From the NCBI GenBank assembly GCA_963831005.1, contig CAWHOW010000034.1, positions 1 to 64,000 on the forward strand: DNA of 64,000 bases. The letters run 5' to 3'. The notes under the pieces were generated by a model, which was not told the origin of the DNA, made no database searches, and was given only the letters and a program-made list of their open reading frames with translations. Source of the DNA: CAWHOW01 sp963831005 (GTDB lineage Bacteria; Bacteroidota; Bacteroidia; Bacteroidales; CG2-30-32-10). Below are positions 34,551-43,383 of this stretch, one piece after another. The translations under genes were made by a program, and so were the position numbers. The first letter of the stretch is position 1. The number at the start of each line of letters is the position of its first letter.

Positions 34551-37103
34551 TTGAAAACACATATACTTTTTATTAGCAGAATGGTTGCCTTTATACTATT
34601 TTTTGGCTATACCATTCAATCATATTCGCAAGCTGTGGGCGATAATTTCCAATCTAAGGCAAGTGGGAACTGGAATTCTAAAAACACATGGTCTGAATAT
34701 TATGGAGGGGCATGGCATAACCCTGCTAACCACACTCCTACTTCATCTGATGGAACTATTACTATTCAGAACGGACATAATGTTACCATAACAGCCAGCG
34801 TAAAGATAGATCAAACTACAATTAATACAGGAGGAACAATAACCGTTAACGCATCCCAAACTCTTACAATTGCAGGGGGGGCAGGTACGGAGCTTACAGT
34901 TTCGGGCACACTTACGGTTTCGGGCACACTTCTGGACTCGGCTACAATTGCATCCACAGGTACTATCTCTTTTCTTAGCGGAAGCACCTTTGAGCTTTCA
35001 CAGGATGCTGGTAATATTCCTACAGCAACATGGAACTCAAATTCGACTTGTTTGATTAATTATACAGGAGCTACATTAACCACAGCGCCAACAGGTGCAA
35101 GCGGACAGACATTCGGGAATTTTACATGGAATGCGGATGTACCTTTTGCAAATTTGAGTTTTACCGGATTAGGAACTGTTACAGGTAATTTATTAGTTTC
35201 CGAAACCGGGAATACCGGAGTAGCTGGAAATTCAGTACGTTTCACAAATCCGACATTAAATATTAGCGGAAATTTTACAACATCAGGAAACACCAGCGTA
35301 AATTTGAACGTAAATTCAACGGCTCAAACGTATAATTTGGGAGGGAATCTTAGTATAGGCGGGTACTACTTTTTCTCTAATGGTACAGGGCTTACAACTT
35401 TTAATCTTAACGGCTCGGGGAAAACAATTACTGTTACTGCGCCAAACTTTCTTGATTTCAATACTTCATCAACTACCAGTAATGTTACTTTTCATGTAAC
35501 AAATAGTGCATTTTACACTCTGAATAGTAATCTATCCATACCCGCTGCTAATGATTTAATTGTTGATAACAATGGTACCCTTTATTTAGTTTCATATATT
35601 GTTAATAATAACAGGAATGGGGAAAGCGCTTCAGGCGGAACATTTACACTTGCCGGAGAAGGAATATTGGGTGTAGGACATATTCAGGGTATTTCCGTGT
35701 CAGGTGCAACAGGTAATATACAAACAGCCAACCGAACTTATAGTACCCAGGGGAACTATATTTATAACGGAACTGCAAATCAAATTACAGGAACAGGATT
35801 ATCACAAAATCAACCTGACAATGTAACTATCAACAACCCGGGGAACATTGTTTCATTAACAGCTAGTACCACTATTAATGCACAGCTTTTTTTAACCGCC
35901 GGAGGATTTAATTTAAATGGCAATACTTTTTATGTAAATAATTCTGCAACTAATGCCATTGTGAGGGATGGCATTACTTATGTGGGATATATTGTAAGCA
36001 ATTCATCTGATCAAAGCTTTACCAATATATTAAAATGGAATATTGGAACAACCACAGGGAATCATATATTTCCTTTTGGTGCTAATGCATCAACCTATAT
36101 TCCCTTTACATTTAATTTATCTGCAGGAGGCAGTAGCGGCACCGTACAGGTCTCTACTTACCCTGATACCGGTACTTCTGCAGCAACAGTATTTGGCGAT
36201 AGGCCAATCATCGTAACTAATTTATCAAGTATTACCAACAATTCTCCTTCGTCAAATGCTGCATATATTGTAAGAAGGTTCTGGATGATAACCCCCAGCG
36301 TTAATCCAATTACAGGAGGAACAGCTACCATTACATTTACTTATGGAGCAGATGCAACTGAAGCGCCTTTAAACGGTGAAGTGGTGAATAGTATGGTTGC
36401 ACAACATTATACTACATCAACCAATACTTGGGATTATCCATTCCTGCCATCACAGACAAGCAACACAACTTTAAATACCGTAAGCGTTTCCGGTGTTACA
36501 AATCTTAGCCCGTGGGTAATTACTCAGAGTTCAAGCCCTTTGCCTATCGACCTTATTGCTTACCAGATAAAATGTGTAAGTACCGGTTCTTTATTAACAT
36601 GGGCTACAGCTTCAGAAACGAACAATGCATATTTCACAGTGGAAAAAACTGAAGATATGCATAACTGGGAAATTGTTAGAACAATAAGCGGGGCTTTTAA
36701 CAGCAATACCGAAATCCAGTATTCAAGTATTGATACAACTATGATTCCCGATAAAACCGTTTATTATCGTTTAAAACAAACTGATTTTAACGGGCAGTAC
36801 AAATATTTTGATGTGCTTGCCATTTTGTGCAGTTTTAATAATGACCAGCTTGATATTATCGGAGTAAACGCCAGTGATAAGGGCGTGAATCTGATTATAA
36901 AAACTGAAGGACTTGATCCAGTGCAAATTTATTTAAATGATATTTCAGGGAAGAAGATAACACAAAATGTAATTAACCCCAAGAAGGGAGCTAATGTTAT
37001 TTCGTTAAACGTCCCCGGAATTGCGAATGGAATATATTTGGCAAGTATATTGCAGGATGGAAAGTCAGAAACAAAAAAGATCTATATTGGTACAACTCGT
37101 TAG
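34551..37103 (+). CDS. Type IX-secreted beta-helix adhesin, intact paralogue
   Basis: 850 residues from a TTG start (KTHILFISRMVAFILFFGYT as the signal peptide); the ATG ten codons later would leave a short signal. The passenger (GSTFELSQDAGNIPTATW, GQTFGNFTWNADVPFANL) and the FN3-like part (TWATASETNNAYFTVEKT, YYRLKQTDFNGQYKY) parallel the 17604-20118 gene along its length. It ends in a type A sorting domain (GIANGIYLASILQDGKSETK). It follows a regulon promoter by about 50 bases, whereas its paralogue has an ordinary promoter. Confidence 0.87.
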   Translation: MKTHILFISRMVAFILFFGYTIQSYSQAVGDNFQSKASGNWNSKNTWSEYYGGAWHNPANHTPTSSDGTITIQNGHNVTITASVKIDQTTINTGGTITVNASQTLTIAGGAGTELTVSGTLTVSGTLLDSATIASTGTISFLSGSTFELSQDAGNIPTATWNSNSTCLINYTGATLTTAPTGASGQTFGNFTWNADVPFANLSFTGLGTVTGNLLVSETGNTGVAGNSVRFTNPTLNISGNFTTSGNTSVNLNVNSTAQTYNLGGNLSIGGYYFFSNGTGLTTFNLNGSGKTITVTAPNFLDFNTSSTTSNVTFHVTNSAFYTLNSNLSIPAANDLIVDNNGTLYLVSYIVNNNRNGESASGGTFTLAGEGILGVGHIQGISVSGATGNIQTANRTYSTQGNYIYNGTANQITGTGLSQNQPDNVTINNPGNIVSLTASTTINAQLFLTAGGFNLNGNTFYVNNSATNAIVRDGITYVGYIVSNSSDQSFTNILKWNIGTTTGNHIFPFGANASTYIPFTFNLSAGGSSGTVQVSTYPDTGTSAATVFGDRPIIVTNLSSITNNSPSSNAAYIVRRFWMITPSVNPITGGTATITFTYGADATEAPLNGEVVNSMVAQHYTTSTNTWDYPFLPSQTSNTTLNTVSVSGVTNLSPWVITQSSSPLPIDLIAYQIKCVSTGSLLTWATASETNNAYFTVEKTEDMHNWEIVRTISGAFNSNTEIQYSSIDTTMIPDKTVYYRLKQTDFNGQYKYFDVLAILCSFNNDQLDIIGVNASDKGVNLIIKTEGLDPVQIYLNDISGKKITQNVINPKKGANVISLNVPGIANGIYLASILQDGKSETKKIYIGTTR

Positions 37104-37152
37104 TTTAAGATAAGAATGCAGAAAACTGATATAAAGATTTCGAAATAAGTGT

Positions 37153-37179
37153 AAAGCCGGAAATTGTTCCGGCTTTTTT
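37153..37179 (+). terminator. Terminator after the adhesin
   Basis: Perfect stem AAAGCCGGAA / TTCCGGCTTT with loop ATTG, followed by T bases. The IS630 element begins only six bases later. Confidence 0.85.
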
Positions 37180-37184
37180 ATTTA

Positions 37185-38361
37185 TACTTTACACGGGATA
37201 AATTTCCGCAGTTTGATTTTGAAAAAATTGGAACTTGAGTGTCAATAAATTTTTTAAATCAGAGTTGTATCTATGATTAACAGTTTGAAAAAATCCATTA
37301 ATGGCATCATGAAACTTAGAAGGTGTTTCATAATATTTTGCGTATAACATTTTTTTCTTTGTGAACTTCCATAATCGTTCAATAATATTCAAATTGGGAG
37401 AATATGAAGGTAAAAACAAGAGTGTTATTCCTAATTCTTTAGCTGTGTTTTCAACCAATTTGCAATGCTGATAACGCGCATTATCCAAAACAATTTTCAG
37501 GGGCAAATCCACATAAAGTTCTCGAAGTTGCTTTAAAAATGCAACAATAGTTTCGGCACTTATAAAAGAAGTATTGCTCAATGTAATAACTTCTTTCGTG
37601 ATAGAATTTACAGCACCCAATACATTGATTCTATTGCGTCCCGAAGATGCTTTTATAAACAAGCGCGTCATGCACCACAAGGCACAAATAAAAGGTTGTA
37701 ATATAAAATGTGCTGCATCCACAAAAAATAAATGGCATTCTCCGTTTTGTGCTTCTTTAATCGCTGGTTCTAATGTTGTTTTCATCCATTGCCGTTGTTT
37801 TTCAACATCTGCTTTTGCGGGAATATGTCCTGCTTTGATGTAATGCAAACCGTGCCGTTTCATAAAAGAACGTACCTGTGAAGGACTCCGGCTGATACCT
37901 GTCATAGCCTCAATACGCGATTTTGCTTCGTTAACACTCATCGGTGGCTGTTCTATAAAAGATTTCAATATACTTTCTGCATGGTTTTCCAATCTGCTTT
38001 TATTTGTGCCATAGTTGATCCCGCAAAGAACATCAAAGCCGCCTTCCTGATAGCGATGAACCCAATCGCCTACAGAATCCCGATTTAATCCAACCAAAGT
38101 TCCTATCATTTCATTTGACATATTAGTTGTTGCCTTGAGGTATACCGCATGTATTCTTTTCTGAATAATTGGACATGGATAATAATATCTTTCATATTTT
38201 AGCTTTTGAATTTCAGTTTCACTGAGATTTATTTGAAGCATATCATTAGTTTGTTGGTACAATCTAATTTGATATGCTTCTTCTTTTATTTTACATTCGT
38301 TCTCTCTAAATTATTAACTTTGTTCTGTTAATTTTTGCGGAAATTTATCCCGTTTGCAGTA
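37185..38361 (-). mobile_element. IS630-family insertion sequence
   Basis: A 1,177-bp element with perfect 17-bp inner inverted repeats CGGGATAAATTTCCGCA (37194-37210) and its complement (38336-38352), extended by TACT / AGTA at the outer edges. A TA dinucleotide flanks both sides (37183-37184 and 38362-38363), as expected for IS630 target duplication. It encodes one transposase that reaches into the left repeat. The element appears complete and may be active. Confidence 0.88.
37189..38262 (-). CDS. IS630-family transposase
   Basis: 357 residues. An N-terminal helix-turn-helix (NEMIGTLVGLNRDSVGDWVH) and a second one (ISRSPSQVRSFMKRHGLHY) precede the DDE catalytic domain. Its acidic residues appear in LFFVDAAHF, LKIVLDNARYQH and NLNIIERLWKF, the IS630/Tc1 arrangement. 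The last codons overlap the left terminal repeat. The frame is intact, unlike many genes here. Confidence 0.93.
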   Translation of the reverse strand: MYQQTNDMLQINLSETEIQKLKYERYYYPCPIIQKRIHAVYLKATTNMSNEMIGTLVGLNRDSVGDWVHRYQEGGFDVLCGINYGTNKSRLENHAESILKSFIEQPPMSVNEAKSRIEAMTGISRSPSQVRSFMKRHGLHYIKAGHIPAKADVEKQRQWMKTTLEPAIKEAQNGECHLFFVDAAHFILQPFICALWCMTRLFIKASSGRNRINVLGAVNSITKEVITLSNTSFISAETIVAFLKQLRELYVDLPLKIVLDNARYQHCKLVENTAKELGITLLFLPSYSPNLNIIERLWKFTKKKMLYAKYYETPSKFHDAINGFFQTVNHRYNSDLKNLLTLKFQFFQNQTAEIYPV

Positions 38362-38447
38362 TAACCTCTATATCATAATTAAATTCAAATTAGCATTACT
38401 CTATGCCTTACAATATAATCAAACATTTAAATAAAGAGAAAATCATT

Positions 38448-38516
38448 ATTAATAAAAATTTAATGCATTTTTAATTAATTCTTAATTTCCGCTATATATA
38501 AAATAAATTATTTTTA
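38448..38516 (+). promoter_or_regulatory. Response-regulator promoter with four 11-bp-spaced hexamers (regulon site 7)
   Basis: ATTAAT, TTTAAT, TTTAAT and CTTAAT start at 38448, 38459, 38470 and 38481. The best -7 candidate is TATTTTTA at 38509-38516, 22 bases after the last hexamer, with the final G replaced. Weaker than the other six for that reason. Confidence 0.6.
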
Positions 38517-38564
38517 CAACAGAATTTGAAAGTCAGTAATGATATTTCATTAGTAAAAACAAAT

Positions 38565-39533
38565 ATGAAAAATAAGATTCTAATCATTGAAGACGATCCT
38601 ATGATTTCGGAAACTGCTGTTGAATTTTTAATTGATAAAGAATTCGAAGTATATACAGCATTCAATGGGGCTGAAGGTATCCAAAAGGCTATTGAAATAA
38701 TGCCCGATCTTATTATAAGCGATATTTCCATGCCTGTAAAAAATGGTTATGAAGTTTGTAAAACCCTTCAAACATTACCAGATACCAGCACAATACCATT
38801 TATTTTTCTTACGGCAAAAACAATGCATGAGGATCTGCGACTAGGTATGCAATTAGGAGCAGATGATTATCTTACAAAGCCTTTTGATTTTTCAGAACTT
38901 CTTAAAAGTATAAATTTAAGGCTTGAAAAACACCAGCAATATTTAAAACAAAGTGATGAAAGATTCTATGCGCTTATTGATAATCCCATAGTGGGTGTAT
39001 ATATATACGAGGGAAATAAATTTCTATATTCAAATGCATTAGTATCTGAATTTACTGGCTACTCAAAAGAGGAATTAAAAATAATGAGTTTCGAGGACCT
39101 TATTTATACAGAGGATAATGATAACGCCCTGGAAAAGATTCATAGGTGTATAATGGGAATCCAAAGCGCTGTACATACTGAATTGAAAATATTCAAGAAA
39201 GATCAGTCGCAAACACTCATTGATGTATTTGGGACCCATATAAAATTTAGGAGAAAAGACTGCCTTATGGGCAATATTCTTGAAATAAAACAAGGCAGGA
39301 AATCAGGGTTAGAAATAATCAATACACGGGGTAAATCAAAATTATCGCAAAGAGAAATAGAAATACTTCAATTAATTTGCCAAGGCTATTCCTCACCTAT
39401 AATATCGGAAAAAATATTTGTGAGCCAGAATACTGTTGAAACCCACCGTGCAAACCTAATATCAAAAACAGGCGCCACGAACACTGCTGATCTTGTAATG
39501 TTCGCTGTAAGGAATGGTCTGGTTGAAGTATAA
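38565..39533 (+). CDS. Response regulator with REC, PAS and LuxR-type HTH domains
   Basis: 322 residues. The receiver has Asp10/Asp11, phospho-acceptor Asp53 (LIISDISMP), Thr83 and Lys105 (YLTKPFD). A PAS domain follows (about 130-245; FYALIDNPIVGVYIYEGNKF), and the end is a LuxR/NarL helix-turn-helix (LSQREIEILQLICQGYSSPI, VSQNTVETHRANLISKTGA). The upstream TTG at 38526 would add 13 residues but lies at the likely transcription start. No histidine kinase is nearby, so it is an orphan regulator. The promoter carries the 11-bp hexamers. Confidence 0.9.
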   Translation: MKNKILIIEDDPMISETAVEFLIDKEFEVYTAFNGAEGIQKAIEIMPDLIISDISMPVKNGYEVCKTLQTLPDTSTIPFIFLTAKTMHEDLRLGMQLGADDYLTKPFDFSELLKSINLRLEKHQQYLKQSDERFYALIDNPIVGVYIYEGNKFLYSNALVSEFTGYSKEELKIMSFEDLIYTEDNDNALEKIHRCIMGIQSAVHTELKIFKKDQSQTLIDVFGTHIKFRRKDCLMGNILEIKQGRKSGLEIINTRGKSKLSQREIEILQLICQGYSSPIISEKIFVSQNTVETHRANLISKTGATNTADLVMFAVRNGLVEV

Positions 39534-39833
39534 TAATGCTCCAATCCTTTTACAAAACCAATTGAATTGTTTAACTTCCAACGTATGCATCTTAACGCGT
39601 GATGCCCATCCCTTCTTGTTCCCGGAAGGCTCACTCATGGTTTTTCATGAGTAAAAAAAATACTACTCCTTAAAATTTCATTATTTCCAATGAGGCAAAT
39701 ATTTTTAACTTATAGATAATTTTGCTTTCACAAAATGCAATACAATGGAAATAATGATTTACACACAGCTATTCTTTGTAATCAACGCTTTTACTTTCAA
39801 AACAAAATCAGTAATTAATTAAATTTTAAAATT
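39534..39833. other. Intergenic region
   Basis: No gene seen. ACTCATG / CATGAGT pair around TTTTT near 39630-39650 but are followed by A bases, so not a plus-strand terminator. TAATTTTG at 39717-39724 could be a -7 box for the next gene, without a matching -33 element. Confidence 0.4.
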
Positions 39834-40172
39834 ATGAAAAAATTATATAAAAGAGAAATCAGGCATATAGTTGCCAATTATTCAATCAGAAATAATGCTA
39901 CAGCTTATCGCATAGATTCTAAATCCGTTATTTTCGGAATAATCAGAGATATGATAAGGCGAAACTGGATAGTAGGTAAACATATAGACGGACAGTTTTT
40001 GTATGTAAGCCCTTCAAACATGGTGAAAACTATATTGGCATCAAACAAGTTGAACAATAAAACAGAAACTACTCCTGCATTGAACGGGAATTTGATCTGG
40101 AATAAAAGCACCCGGGATTCTCGTTTCAAAACCTCTGGAATTGTAGCACCGGTAACAATTAATATTAACTAA
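39834..40172 (+). CDS. Small protein of the RHIxANxSIRN family, long form
   Basis: 112 residues. The first 60 align with the 62-residue protein at 21253: REIRHIVANYSIRNNATAYR, then a variable stretch and QFLYVSP. A polar tail of 50 residues is added (TTPALNGNLIWNKSTRDSRF). No signal peptide. It heads a run of cell-surface genes on the same strand, 71 bases before the next. Function unknown. Confidence 0.68.
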   Translation: MKKLYKREIRHIVANYSIRNNATAYRIDSKSVIFGIIRDMIRRNWIVGKHIDGQFLYVSPSNMVKTILASNKLNNKTETTPALNGNLIWNKSTRDSRFKTSGIVAPVTININ

Positions 40173-40243
40173 TTAAAAACAATTTTATATTAAAAGTGAG
40201 TGAGAATAATTAATAAATTAAAAAACCTTAAAAATTATAAAAT

Positions 40244-41170
40244 ATGAAAAATACAATCAATACAATCATTATTGCGCTTATAACATTATATAATGTAAAT
40301 GCTCAATCGACTTCGGCTTCAACTAAAAGTAATCCAGCTATAGTACTTGTTGCTTCCGAAAATACAGGTCTTTATTTCGCCGTTACAAATGGTAACTGGG
40401 ATAATGCCGAAACTTGGTCAAAGATGCTAGAAGGACCTGGCGGAGCCGGTGTCCCAGGTGAAAATGACAATGTGGTTATAAATCATAGTATCAATGTAAC
40501 GGTAAATACAAATGCTATTTGTAAAAATTTAATTGTCCTGTCATCAGGAACATTAACGTGTACTACGAATAATTTAACTGTTACAGGGTCAACAACCGTG
40601 TCGGGAACTTTTACCGATAATAACGATTTGGGTACAAATACATTTATGGGAGCTGTTAAAGTTATACAGGGAGGAACATGGAATACTGCTTCAGTTACCA
40701 CCGCTTCTAGTTTAATTTTCCAGAATGGTATTACTCATAACGGGGTGTCATTCCTGGCAGGAGCAGCTACATTTATAAAGAATGATCAAAACCTTGCCGG
40801 TATATCACCTATGAGTTTTAATAATAATGTGATCATCTCAGGAAACATTACCGTAAATAATCAGAATACATCAGACATTACTATTAATGGAGCATTAGAT
40901 GGCATTGCAGGCAATACATGGAAAAACAGCCCCAATTCCGCTCTTTATTATGGAAATGTTGCTGCTCCTATGGCTAACGGCACATTTAATGTAATGGCAA
41001 AACCAAACACAGTATTTTATTCGCTTAATACAGAACAGACTATCAAATTAACCAAATATGATAATATCGTTTGCGCTTCGGGTAAGTCAATGGAATTATC
41101 TCCATCATTTGTTGCTTCCAAAGTAACCAGGAAAGAAACTTTTCACTCAGAAAAACAATCTTCACAATAA
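40244..41170 (+). CDS. Secreted G8-like beta-helix protein, copy 1
   Basis: 308 residues with a signal peptide cut near NVNAQ. GNWDNAETWSKMLEGPGGAG then VPGENDNVVINHSINVTV resembles the G8-type opening of Bacteroidota surface proteins; the rest is a repetitive beta-helix (LSSGTLTCTTNNLTVTGS, GGTWNTASV). It lacks a T9SS sorting domain, ending in a basic, polar tail. The next gene is a tandem paralogue. Confidence 0.7.
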   Translation: MKNTINTIIIALITLYNVNAQSTSASTKSNPAIVLVASENTGLYFAVTNGNWDNAETWSKMLEGPGGAGVPGENDNVVINHSINVTVNTNAICKNLIVLSSGTLTCTTNNLTVTGSTTVSGTFTDNNDLGTNTFMGAVKVIQGGTWNTASVTTASSLIFQNGITHNGVSFLAGAATFIKNDQNLAGISPMSFNNNVIISGNITVNNQNTSDITINGALDGIAGNTWKNSPNSALYYGNVAAPMANGTFNVMAKPNTVFYSLNTEQTIKLTKYDNIVCASGKSMELSPSFVASKVTRKETFHSEKQSSQ

Positions 41171-41203
41171 TCAATGAATTAATAAACAATAAAACTTAAT
41201 AAT

Positions 41204-42148
41204 ATGAAAACTATATTTAGTTCAATCATTATAACAATTGTAGCATTAAATTACTTAAATGCTCAATCGTCCCACATGGAAGCACCTAAATCTAAAGATG
41301 CTACTGATAACAAAGTGAAAACTGCAATTTATTTTGCAGTTTCAAGTGATAAGTGGAATAACGCTGCAACATGGTCCTCCATATATGGGGGAAACGGTGG
41401 TGCAGGTGTTCCGGGCGTGAGTGATAACGTGGTAATTTGTCCGGGATACAGTGTAATTGTAAATGTAAATGCAGCCTGTAATAATTTGACAATAGAATCC
41501 GGCGCAACATTAAACTGTACCAATTTTGACTTAACGGTTAACGGCATTACTAACTTATTTGGAACGTTGACTGACAATAACGACAAGGGTATAAATACTT
41601 TTATCGGCACTGTAACTATTTACCCGGGAGGAAACTGGAATACAAAGCGGGTTACCAACGATTTAGGGTTAATTTTCCAAAATGGCATTACTAATAACGG
41701 CTCATCATTCCAGGCAGGAACTGCCACTTTCAAAACGAATGATCAGAACCTTGCGGGTAACACACCTATGAGTTTTGATAATAATGTATTCATTTCGGGT
41801 AACATTATCGTTAATAATCAAAACACTGCAGGTATTACTATTAATGGTGTATTGGATGGTGTGGCAGGCAATACCTGGAAAAACGATTTGAATACTGCAC
41901 TTTATTATAACAACGTAACAGAGCCTATGGCTAATGGCAACCTGGATGTTGCAGAGGTACCCAACACCGTGTATTATTCATTAGACGGTCAGCAGGGTAT
42001 TAAAGCTACAACATACTATAACATTGTGTGCACACTGAATAAAACAAACACCTTAACATCACCATCACTTCTGCAAGCTAACCAGGAAACTAAAATTCAA
42101 CAAACAGGAAAACTGGTTTCACAACAAGAATTAATTACAAACAATTAA
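41204..42148 (+). CDS. Secreted G8-like beta-helix protein, copy 2
   Basis: 314 residues; aligns with the preceding protein over its length (DKWNNAATWSSIYGGNGGAG, VPGVSDNVVICPGYSVIVNV, NDQNLAGNTPMSFDNNVFIS, GVLDGVAGNTWKN). Signal peptide cut near NAQ. Also without a sorting domain. The two plus the PD40 protein 12 bases downstream look like one transcription unit. Confidence 0.7.
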   Translation: MKTIFSSIIITIVALNYLNAQSSHMEAPKSKDATDNKVKTAIYFAVSSDKWNNAATWSSIYGGNGGAGVPGVSDNVVICPGYSVIVNVNAACNNLTIESGATLNCTNFDLTVNGITNLFGTLTDNNDKGINTFIGTVTIYPGGNWNTKRVTNDLGLIFQNGITNNGSSFQAGTATFKTNDQNLAGNTPMSFDNNVFISGNIIVNNQNTAGITINGVLDGVAGNTWKNDLNTALYYNNVTEPMANGNLDVAEVPNTVYYSLDGQQGIKATTYYNIVCTLNKTNTLTSPSLLQANQETKIQQTGKLVSQQELITNN

Positions 42149-42160
42149 AAATTTTACAAT

Positions 42161-43075
42161 ATGAAAAAGTATCTGATATATTCATCGATGTTGATGCTTT
42201 TCCTGATTAATCAGATTGCATTTGGGAATACATCAACCGGCAGCGTTGGCAATAAAGCATTAACGCAAGTTTCCGACCCCTTATTTCGTGCTGCATGTAT
42301 GGCGCGAATAAGCAACCTTAATACTGAAACGGAAAATGATATGTACTACATTTATCCGCTTTATGTTTCAGAAGTAAATTCAGGTTTGATTTATTTTACT
42401 GAATTGAAGAACGGAGATTCCGACTCGCGGCGGTATTATTTTTCAAAATTCGACAGCACTTCCAAATCATGGGGAAAGCCAGTAAATATTGAGAAGGAAT
42501 ATTCAGCGTTCCTTGAGGCGAATAAAACCATGAACTTCCGTGAATTATTCATTACCATTGATAATGATATTTACAGGGTGGATTTTCAAAATAAAACATA
42601 TTCGCCCCAAAAATTAAATATCAATACTCAATATATTGAAACAAGTCCGATGTTAAGCGCCGACGGGGGTACGCTCTATTTTGTAAGCGACAGGCCCGGC
42701 GGATTTGGCGGGAAAGATATATGGGCAAGCGAACGTTTACCAAATAACATGTGGAGCCAACCATATAACCTGGGAAAAGAGATCAACACGGCTGAAAATG
42801 AGGAATCACCTTTCTTAATGATGGACGATGCTACTTTATATTTTAGTTCAAAGGGGCATAACAGCATGGGCGGTTATGATATTTTCGTTTCAACACGAAA
42901 TGACGATGGCACATGGTCAGTTCCTGAAAATTTAGGACCTGATGTTAATTCTGCTGCCGACGATTTTTATTATGTAACCGATTCGTATGGGAGGAAGGCC
43001 TTCTATTCATCGGGTAAGCTTCAAACCGGCAAACAGGACATATTTAGTGTGAAATATGATCTTGATGATAAATAA
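42161..43075 (+). CDS. PD40 (WD40-like) beta-propeller surface protein
   Basis: 304 residues with a signal peptide (to NQIAFG). Propeller blades are clear in LYFVSDRPGGFGGKDIWASE, LYFSSKGHNSMGGYDIFVST and AFYSSGKLQTGKQDIFSV, the PD40 repeat found in PorE-like and Pal-associated proteins. It lacks the OmpA domain that follows such propellers in PorE. It may bind surface or periplasmic partners. Last gene of the run starting at 39834. Confidence 0.8.
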   Translation: MKKYLIYSSMLMLFLINQIAFGNTSTGSVGNKALTQVSDPLFRAACMARISNLNTETENDMYYIYPLYVSEVNSGLIYFTELKNGDSDSRRYYFSKFDSTSKSWGKPVNIEKEYSAFLEANKTMNFRELFITIDNDIYRVDFQNKTYSPQKLNINTQYIETSPMLSADGGTLYFVSDRPGGFGGKDIWASERLPNNMWSQPYNLGKEINTAENEESPFLMMDDATLYFSSKGHNSMGGYDIFVSTRNDDGTWSVPENLGPDVNSAADDFYYVTDSYGRKAFYSSGKLQTGKQDIFSVKYDLDDK

Positions 43076-43202
43076 TATTAAAAGAGCTTTGCACAAAACG
43101 AAAGTTAAAGTAATTGGTTGAATTCTTAATTTTTTATCATATTGAAAGGAAGAGCACTAATAAAAATATTGAAAATCAATCAATTTTAAATAACTTATAA
43201 GG

Positions 43203-43231
43203 ATACAGGATGATAATCATCCTGTATTTTT
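43203..43231. terminator. Terminator between convergent genes
   Basis: Stem ATACAGGATGAT / ATCATCCTGTAT (43203-43214 and 43216-43227) around a single base, with a T-run to the right for the plus-strand genes. Confidence 0.75.
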
Positions 43232-43383
43232 ATGTACTTTACATAAATGAGATATTGTTTCGTTAAATAAACCTAAATTGTAATCTCCACTTTAAAGCAA
43301 CTGCCATAATAAGGTTAAAAGCTGAGCAGGAACACATATATCTGCACTAAAAACACTCCTTATTCCGATGTTTAAAAAAGAAA

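Noticed and set aside
39626..39660. Terminator after the response regulator
   Set aside because: The stem ACTCATG/CATGAGT is followed by A bases rather than T bases on the plus strand.
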